NCBI RefSeq assembly: GCF_030345705.1 | Contig: NZ_JAUASW010000001.1 | Location: 372,001 to 436,000, forward strand | From: Pelomonas sp. SE-A7 | GTDB taxonomy: Bacteria; Pseudomonadota; Gammaproteobacteria; Burkholderiales; Burkholderiaceae_C | DNA length: 64,000 nt | Direction: 5' to 3' | Shown: piece after piece, positions 17,143 to 24,523 of the stretch | Layout of the letters: each line of letters begins with the position of its first letter | How positions within the stretch are numbered: position 1 is the first letter of the stretch | Position numbers and translations under genes: made by a program | Notes under the pieces: generated by a model | Database searches by the model: none | Seen by the model: only the letters and a program-made list of their open reading frames with translations | Told to the model about the DNA's origin: nothing

Positions 17143-17997
17143 ATGAGCATGCAAGTCATCACGCCCGAACTCCGACGCTGGATCCTCGAACAGGCCGACG
17201 CCGGCGTCAGCCCCGAGCAGACCCTTGCCGCGATGCGCAGCAGCGGCTGGGAAGACCCGGTCAGCATCCGCGCATTGGAAGAGACCTTGCAGCGAGCCTT
17301 GGGCCTGACCCCACTTCAGGATCCGAACCTGCCCAAGCCGGTGCCGGTGCCCGAGCCGGCGATGCAAGATGCTCCCACCACGCTCTGGGCCGGTGACCGC
17401 GAGGTCGGCATCCTGCTGAGCATGAAACATCCGCGCATCGTGGTCTTTGGTGGCCTGCTGTCGGACGAGGAATGCGAAGCCATGATTGCGCTGTCGGAGA
17501 GCCGCCTGGCGCGGTCCGAGACGGTCACGCTGACGCAGGATGGCAGCGAGGTGAACTCGGCTCGTACCAGCGATGGCATGTTCTTCGATCGTGGCGAGAA
17601 CGAGCTTTGCCAACGCATTGAAACGCGGCTCGCCAACTTGCTGAACTGGCCACTGGAGAACGGCGAAGGCCTGCAGGTGCTGCGCTACCGCCCCGGTGCC
17701 GAGTACCTGCCGCACTACGACTACTTTGATCCCCAGCACGCCAGTACGGCGACCATCCTCAAGCGCGGCGGCCAGCGGGTCGGCACGGTGGTGATGTACC
17801 TCAACACGCCCGAGCGTGGCGGTTCGACGATCTTTCCGGACATCGGGCTGGAGGTGATGCCGGTGCGCGGCAACGCCGTCTTCTTCAGCTATGACAAGCC
17901 CCATCCCAGCACTCGCACCTTGCACGGCGGTTCACCGGTGCAGGCCGGCCAGAAATGGGTGGCGACCAAATGGATGCGAGAAGGGCTGTTCGAATAG
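17143..17997 (+). CDS. prolyl 4-hydroxylase-like 2-oxoglutarate/Fe(II) dioxygenase
   Basis: 284-aa cytosolic dioxygenase. An N-terminal helical region (residues 1-70) precedes the catalytic double-stranded beta-helix. Seen: iron ligands in LPHYDYFDP (HxD, near residue 190) and the distal His in TLHGGSP, and the 2-oxoglutarate-binding Lys in AGQKWVATKW. This is the P4H family pattern. The only similar bacterial enzymes with known targets hydroxylate prolines in proteins; the target here is unknown. No signal peptide. It lies 26 nt upstream of a lysine/proline/alanine-rich exported protein, a possible substrate (speculative). Confidence 0.9.
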   Translation: MSMQVITPELRRWILEQADAGVSPEQTLAAMRSSGWEDPVSIRALEETLQRALGLTPLQDPNLPKPVPVPEPAMQDAPTTLWAGDREVGILLSMKHPRIVVFGGLLSDEECEAMIALSESRLARSETVTLTQDGSEVNSARTSDGMFFDRGENELCQRIETRLANLLNWPLENGEGLQVLRYRPGAEYLPHYDYFDPQHASTATILKRGGQRVGTVVMYLNTPERGGSTIFPDIGLEVMPVRGNAVFFSYDKPHPSTRTLHGGSPVQAGQKWVATKWMREGLFE

Positions 17998-18023
17998 GCT
18001 GACAACGACAGGAGCGAAAGACG

Positions 18024-18287
18024 ATGAAGAACAAATTCCACTCATTCAAGCTGATGGCCCTGGCGGCCGCCCTGCTGTGCGGCTTCCACGTGAGCGCCGT
18101 GCAAGCCCAGACTAGCGTGCCTGTGGAACAGCAACAGCAGCAACCCAAGGCACCGGCCAAGAAGGCGGTCAAGAAGAAGGTGGTCAAGAAGACCAAGAAG
18201 ACCGCGAAGAAGGCGCCCAAGAAGCCGAGCGCCAAGGCACTGCACAAGGTGCCCAAGGCAAAGGCCGCCAAGCCGGCCGTCCACTGA
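18024..18287 (+). CDS. exported lysine-rich polycationic protein
   Basis: 87-aa protein. Residues 1-29 form a signal peptide (charged start, hydrophobic core LMALAAALLCGF, AxA-like site VQA before QTS). The mature part has a Gln-rich linker and then about 50 residues of Lys, Ala and Pro (for example KKAVKKKVVKKTKKTAKK), like histone H1 or PhaF tails but exported. AGGAG lies 10 nt before the ATG. It follows the dioxygenase gene closely. Function is unknown: binding to polyanions such as LPS, extracellular DNA or polyphosphate is possible. Confidence 0.8.
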   Translation: MKNKFHSFKLMALAAALLCGFHVSAVQAQTSVPVEQQQQQPKAPAKKAVKKKVVKKTKKTAKKAPKKPSAKALHKVPKAKAAKPAVH

Positions 18288-18299
18288 GCCGCCCTTGGG

Positions 18300-18761
18300 C
18301 TAGCGTCGTAGTGGCAGCTGGCTCTGCTTGAGCTGGCGCAGCACGAAGCTGCTCTTGCTGTGGCGTATGCCGGGGATCTTGTAGAGCCGCTCGCGCAGCA
18401 GCCGCTCGTAGTCGCGCGTGTCGGCAATAGCTATGCGGATGTAATAGTCGTAGTCGCCCGAGACCAGGAAGGCCTCCAGCACCTCAGGGATCTGCTCCAG
18501 CGTCCGGCCGAACTCGAACAGGGCTTCGTCCGAATGGCTGTCCAGCGTGACCTGGACGATGACCGTATCGGCCAGGCCGACAGCCGCCGGATTGACGCGC
18601 ACCGAATAGCCTTCGATCACGCCGGCCTGTTCCATTCGTTTGATACGGGTCCAGCAGGGTGAGCTGGTCAGCCCCACCTTGCTGGAGAGCTCCTGCAGGC
18701 TGAGGCGCGCGTCCTGCTGCAGGGCAGCGAGGATTTCGAGGTCGAATTTGTCTAGCTTCAT
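18300..18761 (-). CDS. Lrp/AsnC-family regulator
   Basis: 153-aa transcription factor. Residues 1-60 hold the winged helix-turn-helix (LQELSSKVGLTSSPCWTRIKRMEQAGVI) and the rest is the RAM/ACT-like ligand domain, with GDYDYYIRI. This matches amino-acid-responsive Lrp regulators. It is divergent from an acetolactate synthase gene with an inverted repeat between them, so it probably senses a (branched-chain) amino acid and controls that gene. It is convergent with the lysine-rich protein gene. Confidence 0.92.
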   Translation of the reverse strand: MKLDKFDLEILAALQQDARLSLQELSSKVGLTSSPCWTRIKRMEQAGVIEGYSVRVNPAAVGLADTVIVQVTLDSHSDEALFEFGRTLEQIPEVLEAFLVSGDYDYYIRIAIADTRDYERLLRERLYKIPGIRHSKSSFVLRQLKQSQLPLRR

Positions 18762-18780
18762 GCTGTGATACTGATTTGTT

Positions 18781-18797
18781 TCGGAAGGAATTTCCGA
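18781..18797. promoter_or_regulatory. Lrp-type inverted repeat in lrp/ilvB-like intergenic region
   Basis: TCGGAA-N5-TTCCGA is a perfect 6-bp inverted repeat with a 5-bp spacer in an AT-rich stretch (locally low GC). A further TCGGAA half-site lies at 18821-18826. Lrp-family dimers commonly bind several such phased half-sites. It is 65-80 bp before the acetolactate synthase start. Binding is inferred. Confidence 0.6.
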
Positions 18798-18848
18798 GAT
18801 TTTGATTTATCGCGGCAAATTCGGAAGCCTTTTCTTTGCCTGAACGGG

Positions 18849-18854
18849 CACAGT
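18849..18854 (+). promoter_or_regulatory. -10 hexamer CACAGT, leaderless-type, ilvB-like
   Basis: CACAGT is followed by 7 nt and the ATG at 18862. This arrangement repeats at other genes in the window and favours ATG 18862 over a GTG three codons upstream, which would lie inside the -10. Confidence 0.4.
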
Positions 18855-18861
18855 GCCGGGC

Positions 18862-20634
18862 ATGTCTCTGGCCTTCGATACCGCGTTTGCTCCAATTCCC
18901 GTCGTTCGCGCTGCGCCGCGCAATGGTGCCGAGGCACTGATCGCTTCTTTGCTGGCCCTGGGTGTCGAAACCGTCTTCGGCTATCCGGGTGGGGCGGTCT
19001 TGCCGCTGTACGACGCGCTCCACGCCGAGCCGCGTTTGCGGCATGTGCTGGTCCGCCATGAACAGGCCGCGGTCCATGCGGCCGAGGGCTATGCCCGCAG
19101 CACTGGCCGGCTGGGCGTGGTGTTCGTGACGTCGGGGCCTGGCATGAGCAATACCGTGACTGGCCTGCTCGACGCCAAGTGCGATTCCATCCCGCTGCTC
19201 TGCATCAGCGGCCAGGTGGCGACTTGCGCCATAGGCACGGATGCATTCCAGGAATGTGATGCGCTGGGGCTGGCCAAGCCGGTGACCAAGCATTGCGAGC
19301 AACTGCGGCAAGCGGATGCCGTTGCCGACCGGGTTCGCATGGCCTGCCGCACGGCCCTGGAGGGGCGGCCGGGGCCAGTGCTGCTGGACTTTCCCAAAGA
19401 CGTGCAACTGGCCGGGCTGCAGGACTGGAGGGTGCCGGAACCGCTGGCGGCCGAAGCTGCATCGAACGGAGCTCCAGCAGACAAGCTTGTTGCCGCCGCG
19501 CACGAACTGCTGACCCAGGCTCGCCGGCCGGTGTTCTATGGTGGCGGCGGCCTGATCAACTCCGGCCCCGAGGCCTGCAGCCTGTTCACCCAGTTGGTGA
19601 AGACCAGCGGCGCACCTTGCACGTTGACCTTGCTGGGCCTGGGTGCCTTCGACTCCGACGATTTCCAGTTCCTGGGCATGCTGGGCATGCACGGCACGCT
19701 GGAAGCCAACCTGGCTATGCACGAGGCCGATCTCGTGGTCTGTGTGGGTGCCAGGTTCGACGACCGCGTGACCGGCAAGCTGGATGCCTTCTGCCCACGG
19801 GCCAAGGTCATCCATCTGGACATCGATCCCCGTGCCATCGACAAGGTCCGCAAGGCCGACGTGGCCTTGGTAGGCGACTGCGCGGCCAGCCTGCGCGCGC
19901 TGTTGCGTGGGTGGACGTCCGGCGCCGACCTGTCGTCCTGGTGGCGTCGCATCGACCGCTGGCGCGCTGAGCGTTGCCTGGGCTTTGTGGACAGCTCGGC
20001 GCAAATCCTTCCGCAGGCCCTGATGAGCCGCTTGGGCCTGGCCCTGCGAGGCCGCGATGCCATCGTCGCCACCGATGTCGGTCAGCATCAGATGTGGGCG
20101 GCGCAGCATCTGCCGCCGCGGCGGCCGCAACGCTGGCTCAGTTCCGGCGGGGCTGGAACCATGGGCTACGGATTGCCGGCGGCGATTGGTGCCCAGATCG
20201 GCAATCCGGACGAGTTGGTCGTCTGCGTCAGCGGCGATGCTTCGGTGCTGATGAACATCCAGGAGTTGTCGACCGCAGTCCAGCACCGCACGCCGGTCAA
20301 GCTGGTGCTGTGCAACAACTCGCGCATGGGCATGGTCCGGCAGTGGCAGCAGCTGATCCATGGAGGCCGCTACAGCCACAGCTATACCGAGGCGCTGCCG
20401 GATTTCGTCGCGCTGGCCAAGGCCTTCGGCTGGCGCGCGCGCCGCGTTGAACGGCGTGATGAACTGGATGCGGCCCTGGCTGAATGCCTGGATAGCGCCG
20501 AGCCGTTCTTCCTCGATGCGGCGGTCAGCAGCGAGGAGAACTGCTTTCCGATGATGCCGGCCGGCGCGCCCCACAACGAGATCTGGCTGTCGGCCGAGCG
20601 GGTCTATGAGGAGTTGTTGGAGGAGAAGCGGTAG
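18862..20634 (+). CDS. acetolactate synthase large subunit (ThDP enzyme)
   Basis: 590-aa ThDP/FAD enzyme family of acetohydroxyacid synthase, which joins pyruvate to pyruvate or 2-oxobutyrate for branched-chain amino acids. Seen: the ThDP Glu in VRHEQAAVHAAEGYA, SGPGMSNTVTG, the FAD-domain GARFDDRVTGK, the motif from GDASVLMNIQEL to LCNNSRMGM, and the C-terminal CFPMMPAGAPHNEIWL. It has no small subunit (ilvH/ilvN) gene next to it, so it may be an accessory or catabolic isozyme. It is divergent from an Lrp regulator. A gene symbol is not given because the isozyme is uncertain. Confidence 0.88.
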   Translation: MSLAFDTAFAPIPVVRAAPRNGAEALIASLLALGVETVFGYPGGAVLPLYDALHAEPRLRHVLVRHEQAAVHAAEGYARSTGRLGVVFVTSGPGMSNTVTGLLDAKCDSIPLLCISGQVATCAIGTDAFQECDALGLAKPVTKHCEQLRQADAVADRVRMACRTALEGRPGPVLLDFPKDVQLAGLQDWRVPEPLAAEAASNGAPADKLVAAAHELLTQARRPVFYGGGGLINSGPEACSLFTQLVKTSGAPCTLTLLGLGAFDSDDFQFLGMLGMHGTLEANLAMHEADLVVCVGARFDDRVTGKLDAFCPRAKVIHLDIDPRAIDKVRKADVALVGDCAASLRALLRGWTSGADLSSWWRRIDRWRAERCLGFVDSSAQILPQALMSRLGLALRGRDAIVATDVGQHQMWAAQHLPPRRPQRWLSSGGAGTMGYGLPAAIGAQIGNPDELVVCVSGDASVLMNIQELSTAVQHRTPVKLVLCNNSRMGMVRQWQQLIHGGRYSHSYTEALPDFVALAKAFGWRARRVERRDELDAALAECLDSAEPFFLDAAVSSEENCFPMMPAGAPHNEIWLSAERVYEELLEEKR

Positions 20635-20663
20635 TACGCAGTCGTTTGATAACTAGAAAAGCG

Positions 20664-20689
20664 AAAAGGGCACCGAGGTGCCCTTTTTG
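20664..20689. terminator. bidirectional intrinsic terminator between ilvB-like and efp
   Basis: An 11-bp stem (AAAAGGGCACC with GGTGCCCTTTT) carries a T run on both strands, so it can end the rightward acetolactate synthase transcript and the leftward earP-efp transcript. Confidence 0.85.
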
Positions 20690-20709
20690 TCTTGCTGGGC
20701 CCCGAGGGC

Positions 20710-21264
20710 TCAGACGCGCTTGCGGTATTCGTGCGTGCGGGTGTCGATTTCGATCTTGTCGCCGTTCTCGACGAACAGCGGCACAGGGATCTCGAAACCG
20801 GTGCCCTTCAGGCGGGCCGGCTTCATCACCTTGCCCGAGGTGTCGCCCTTGACGGCCGGTTCGGTTTCGATTTCGCGGACCACCGAGGTCGGCAGTTCCA
20901 CCGAGATGGCCTTGCCGTCGTAGAAGGTCACTTCCACCGGCATGCTGTCTTCCAGGTACGACAGGGCGTCGCCCATGTTCTCGGCTTCGACTTCGTACTG
21001 GTTGTACTCGGTGTCCATGAACACGTACATCGGGTCAGCGAAGTAGGTGTAGGTGCATTCCTTCTTGTCCAGAATGATCTGGTCCATCTTGTCGTCGGCC
21101 TTGAAGACGACTTCGGCACCTGCGCCGTTCAGCAGGTTCTTCATCTTCATGCGCACGGTGGCGGCGCCGCGGCCACCACGGCTGTATTCGGTCTTCAGCA
21201 CGACCATGGGGTCCTTGCCCTGCATGATCACGTTGCCGGCGCGGATTTCTTGAGCGATCTTCAT
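20710..21264 (-). CDS. efp: elongation factor P (arginine-type)
   Basis: 184-aa translation factor that rescues ribosomes stalled at polyproline. Three beta-barrel domains. The tip loop of domain I reads EYSRGGRGAATV and the residue to be modified is Arg32, not lysine, which is the rhamnosylated class of EF-P. The modifying enzyme EarP is encoded 123 bp upstream on the same strand. The ATG at 21262-21264 gives the family N-terminus (MKIAQEIRAGN). Confidence 0.97.
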   Translation of the reverse strand: MKIAQEIRAGNVIMQGKDPMVVLKTEYSRGGRGAATVRMKMKNLLNGAGAEVVFKADDKMDQIILDKKECTYTYFADPMYVFMDTEYNQYEVEAENMGDALSYLEDSMPVEVTFYDGKAISVELPTSVVREIETEPAVKGDTSGKVMKPARLKGTGFEIPVPLFVENGDKIEIDTRTHEYRKRV

Positions 21265-21387
21265 TGAGGTTCCGATATGGGGAGCTTGGGGTGGTCCTGG
21301 GTGGGGGCGGCGACGGTGTTTGACGGTGTCGATCGCCCCTCTGGCGCGCGCCAAGGGCTCCCTGGAGGCGCGGCAAAGCCGGCGATT

Positions 21388-22422
21388 TTAGCCTGATTCG
21401 GCGACGAAGCTCAGCAGCTGGCTGGCCAGGTCGGTCTGGGCGAGCAATTGATCGCGCCAGCGAAGGGCCTGGCTGGTCGCAACCGGCAGGGCCGATGGCC
21501 AGGGGCTCAGGCCGTTCCAGGCTCGCCATAGCTGGCGGGTCGGTACTGCATCCATTGGATCGGCATCGGCCAGATAGCGGTCCAGAAAGGCTTCAAGCTT
21601 GGGGCCATGAGCGCCGTCATCCTGCTCGTAAATCTGCCAGACGAAGGGCTTGCCTGCCCATTGGGCTCGGACGAAGGAATCCTCGCCTCGGACCAGGTTC
21701 AGCTCGCAGCGCCAGAGCAGGCGGTCGTAGTCCGGCTGGCGCAGAAAGGGCAGGGCCTGGCAGCGCAGGCCTGGAGGCATGGCTTGCTCCGCCAGCTGCT
21801 GCTGGACCGTGCCGGGGCAGGCTAGGACCAGCGTCGGTTGCTCGGCCAGCAGCGGCAACAGCTCGGGCCACAGCTTGTAGGCAAAAAGGCTGACCAGCCT
21901 TTCGCCCGGCTGGACCTCAATGCCCTGGGCGGCGAGCCAGGCGCCTTGATCAAAGCTCGACTGCTCGGCCATCATGCCGGGTTCGCGCAGCAGCCCGCCG
22001 GTGCGAGGCGTGAAGCCCGGATAGAAAAACCGCTTGGACAGGCCCGCGCCGGGGCCGGTGAACTGCGGCGAGTGCAGGCCGTGGCTGCGCTCGACGTAGG
22101 ACTCGGCGCTGAGGTACTCCAGATTGATCCAGCGCGGAGCGGGCTGCCGCGCGGCCATACGCCCGACGAACGCTGCCGGCAGCTCGCAGCCGAAACTCTC
22201 GATCACCACATCGCCTACGACGGGCTCGCTATCGGCCTCGTTCCACGCTCTGACCTGAATACCGTCCGGCCGCGAATCGCCAGCCATCCAGTCCAGCGCG
22301 CGGGCATCGTCCAGCCACAGACGCACGGTCTCGCCACGGGCGGCGAGGTCGCGGGCCAGCCGCCAGCAGACGCCCACATCGCCGTAGTTGTCGATCACGC
22401 GGCAGAACAGGTCCCATTGCAT
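21388..22422 (-). CDS. earP: EF-P arginine 32 rhamnosyltransferase EarP
   Basis: 344-aa inverting GT-B glycosyltransferase that transfers L-rhamnose from dTDP-rhamnose to Arg32 of EF-P. Seen: the N-terminal DLFCRVIDNYGDVGVCWRLA with Asp11 and Asp15 of the catalytic region, and the conserved RGEDSFVRAQWAGKPFVWQIY near the C-terminus with the essential Glu. Its product acts on the downstream gene. A GATAAT hexamer sits 7 nt before the ATG. The ATG at 22420-22422 gives the typical start; the longer frame runs into uvrC. Confidence 0.95.
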   Translation of the reverse strand: MQWDLFCRVIDNYGDVGVCWRLARDLAARGETVRLWLDDARALDWMAGDSRPDGIQVRAWNEADSEPVVGDVVIESFGCELPAAFVGRMAARQPAPRWINLEYLSAESYVERSHGLHSPQFTGPGAGLSKRFFYPGFTPRTGGLLREPGMMAEQSSFDQGAWLAAQGIEVQPGERLVSLFAYKLWPELLPLLAEQPTLVLACPGTVQQQLAEQAMPPGLRCQALPFLRQPDYDRLLWRCELNLVRGEDSFVRAQWAGKPFVWQIYEQDDGAHGPKLEAFLDRYLADADPMDAVPTRQLWRAWNGLSPWPSALPVATSQALRWRDQLLAQTDLASQLLSFVAESG

Positions 22423-22429
22423 GGCGTCG

Positions 22430-22435
22430 ATTATC
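22430..22435 (-). promoter_or_regulatory. -10 hexamer GATAAT, leaderless-type, earP
   Basis: On the minus strand GATAAT is followed by 7 nt and the earP ATG. It lies back to back with the uvrC -10 (22443-22448), only 7 bp away. Confidence 0.5.
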
Positions 22436-22442
22436 CCAAGGG

Positions 22443-22448
22443 CACAAT
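22443..22448 (+). promoter_or_regulatory. -10 hexamer CACAAT, leaderless-type, uvrC
   Basis: CACAAT is followed by 7 nt and the ATG at 22456. An ATG at 22447 overlaps the hexamer itself and would not be transcribed. Confidence 0.45.
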
Positions 22449-22455
22449 GCCGGCC

Positions 22456-24513
22456 ATGCCCAAGAAGCCCGCGTCGACCACCCCGGCCGCCACTGATGAT
22501 CCGAAGTCCGCCTCCGAGGTCGGTACGCAGCTGATGGAAGACTGGGCCCGCGAACGAGAGGCTGTCGAAAGTGCCGAAGCCTCGCGGGTCGCCGAGGTCG
22601 AGAAGGTGGCGTTGCAGGTGCGCGAGAAGCTGCTGGCCGAGGTGGCCGCGTTGCCCTTGCTCCCTGGGGTCTACCGCTACTTCGATGCCCAGGACCATGT
22701 GCTCTACGTGGGCAAGGCCAAGAGCCTGCGCAAGCGGGTCTCCAGCTACTTCCATAAGGACCACGGGGGCACTCGCATAGGCCTGATGGTGGCGCGCATC
22801 GCCCGGCTCGAGACCACGGTGGTGCGCACCGAGGCCGAGGCCCTGCTGCTCGAGAACAACCTGATCAAGGCGCTGAACCCGCGCTTCAACATCCTATTCA
22901 GGGACGACAAGAGCTATCCCTACCTAAAGCTCAGCGGCCATGCCTATCCGCGGGTCAGCTACTACCGGGGCTCGGTCGATCGCAAGCACCGCTATTTCGG
23001 GCCCTTCCCCAGTGCCTGGGCGGTCAAGGAGTCGATCCAGCTGATCCAGAAGGTGTTCCGGCTTCGCACCTGCGAGGACACGGTGTTCAACAACCGCAGC
23101 CGGCCCTGTCTGCTGTACCAGATCCGGCGTTGCTCGGGGCCTTGTGTCCAGGCCTGCAGCGACGACGACTATGCGCGCGATGTGCGCAATGCCGAGCGGT
23201 TCCTGCTCGGCGAGACCCAGGAGGTGATGGACGGCCTGCAGGCGCTGATGATGTCGCACGCTGAAGCACTGCAGTACGAGCAGGCGGCCGAGGTTCGCAA
23301 CCAGATCCAGTCGCTCGCCAAGGTCCTTCAACAGCAGGCGGTGGACGAGAGCAGTGCCACCGGCCGGGATCGCGATGTCGACATCCTGGCGGTCAAGGTC
23401 CAGGGCGGGCGCGCATGCGTCAACCTTGCCATGGTGCGGGGTGGGCGCCATCTGGGCGACCGAGCTTACTTTCCGAAGCATGTCGACGATGCCACTGCGG
23501 TGGTGCTGGCGGATGATGAGGGCCCTGACGAAGCCAGCCGGCCCCAGGCCTCGGCCGAGCGGCAAGTTCTGGAGGCGTTCATGGCCCAGCACTACCTCGA
23601 TGCCCATGTCCCTGCCCTGCTCGTCGTCAGCGAGCCGGTCGACGACGCGCTGGCCGAGGCCCTTTCGAGCCAGGCCGGCTACAAGGTGACGGCGCAAGCG
23701 CAGCCGCGCGGCCAGCGCCGCATCTGGCAGGAGATGTGCATCAAGGGCGCCGAGCTGGCCCTGGCCCGCCTGCTCTCGGAGGAGGGCTCGCAGCAGGCCC
23801 GCACTCGCGCGCTGCTGGATTCGCTGGATCTGAACGTGGCCGAGATCGACAAGTTCCGCATCGAGTGCTTTGACATCAGCCACACCGCGGGCGAAGCGAC
23901 CATGGCCTCCTGCGTGGTGTTCGAAGGCCACCAGATGCAGAGCAGCCAGTACCGGCGCTACAACATCGAGGGCATCACCGGCGGCGACGACTATGCCGCT
24001 ATGCGGCAGGTGCTGATCCGGCGCTATAGCAAGCTGGCCGAAGGTGCGCAGCTTGGCACGGCACGCCTTCCTGATCTGGTGCTGGTCGATGGTGGCAAAG
24101 GCCAGGTGTCGATGGCGCGCGAGGTCTTCGAGGAACTGGGCCTGGACCTCGGTCTGATCGTCGGCGTGGAGAAGGGCGAAGGCCGCAAGGTCGGCCTTGA
24201 GGAACTGGTCTTCGCCGATGGCCGTGAGAAGGTCTATCTTGGAAAGGACTCTGCGGCCCTGATGCTGGTGGCGCAGATCCGCGACGAGGCGCACCGGTTT
24301 GCCATCACCGGGATGCGGGCCAAGCGGGCGTCGGCCCGCACCGGCGGTAGTCGGCTCGAGGACATCGCCGGCGTTGGCCCCAAGAAGCGCGCACAGTTGC
24401 TGCAACGATTCGGTGGCGTGCGCGGCGTGGCGGCGGCGAGCGTCGAAGAGTTGGCCAGCGTCAAGGGTGTCTCCCGGGACCTGGCGGAAGAGATCTATCG
24501 AGTTCTTCATTAG
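22456..24513 (+). CDS. uvrC: excinuclease ABC subunit C
   Basis: 685-aa nuclease that makes both incisions in nucleotide excision repair with UvrAB. Seen: an N-terminal extension of about 60 residues, the GIY-YIG nuclease domain (LPGVYRYFD then VLYVGKAKSLRKRVSSYF, near 68-100), a UvrB-binding UVR motif near 275-300 (EALQYEQAAEVRNQI), the RNase H-like endonuclease domain (ECFDISHTAGE), and two C-terminal helix-hairpin-helix motifs (IAGVGPKKRAQLLQRFGG). The start at 22456 is chosen from the position of the -10. The lipoprotein gene follows after 10 bp. Confidence 0.96.
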   Translation: MPKKPASTTPAATDDPKSASEVGTQLMEDWAREREAVESAEASRVAEVEKVALQVREKLLAEVAALPLLPGVYRYFDAQDHVLYVGKAKSLRKRVSSYFHKDHGGTRIGLMVARIARLETTVVRTEAEALLLENNLIKALNPRFNILFRDDKSYPYLKLSGHAYPRVSYYRGSVDRKHRYFGPFPSAWAVKESIQLIQKVFRLRTCEDTVFNNRSRPCLLYQIRRCSGPCVQACSDDDYARDVRNAERFLLGETQEVMDGLQALMMSHAEALQYEQAAEVRNQIQSLAKVLQQQAVDESSATGRDRDVDILAVKVQGGRACVNLAMVRGGRHLGDRAYFPKHVDDATAVVLADDEGPDEASRPQASAERQVLEAFMAQHYLDAHVPALLVVSEPVDDALAEALSSQAGYKVTAQAQPRGQRRIWQEMCIKGAELALARLLSEEGSQQARTRALLDSLDLNVAEIDKFRIECFDISHTAGEATMASCVVFEGHQMQSSQYRRYNIEGITGGDDYAAMRQVLIRRYSKLAEGAQLGTARLPDLVLVDGGKGQVSMAREVFEELGLDLGLIVGVEKGEGRKVGLEELVFADGREKVYLGKDSAALMLVAQIRDEAHRFAITGMRAKRASARTGGSRLEDIAGVGPKKRAQLLQRFGGVRGVAAASVEELASVKGVSRDLAEEIYRVLH

Positions 24514-24523
24514 GAGGTCCGCG

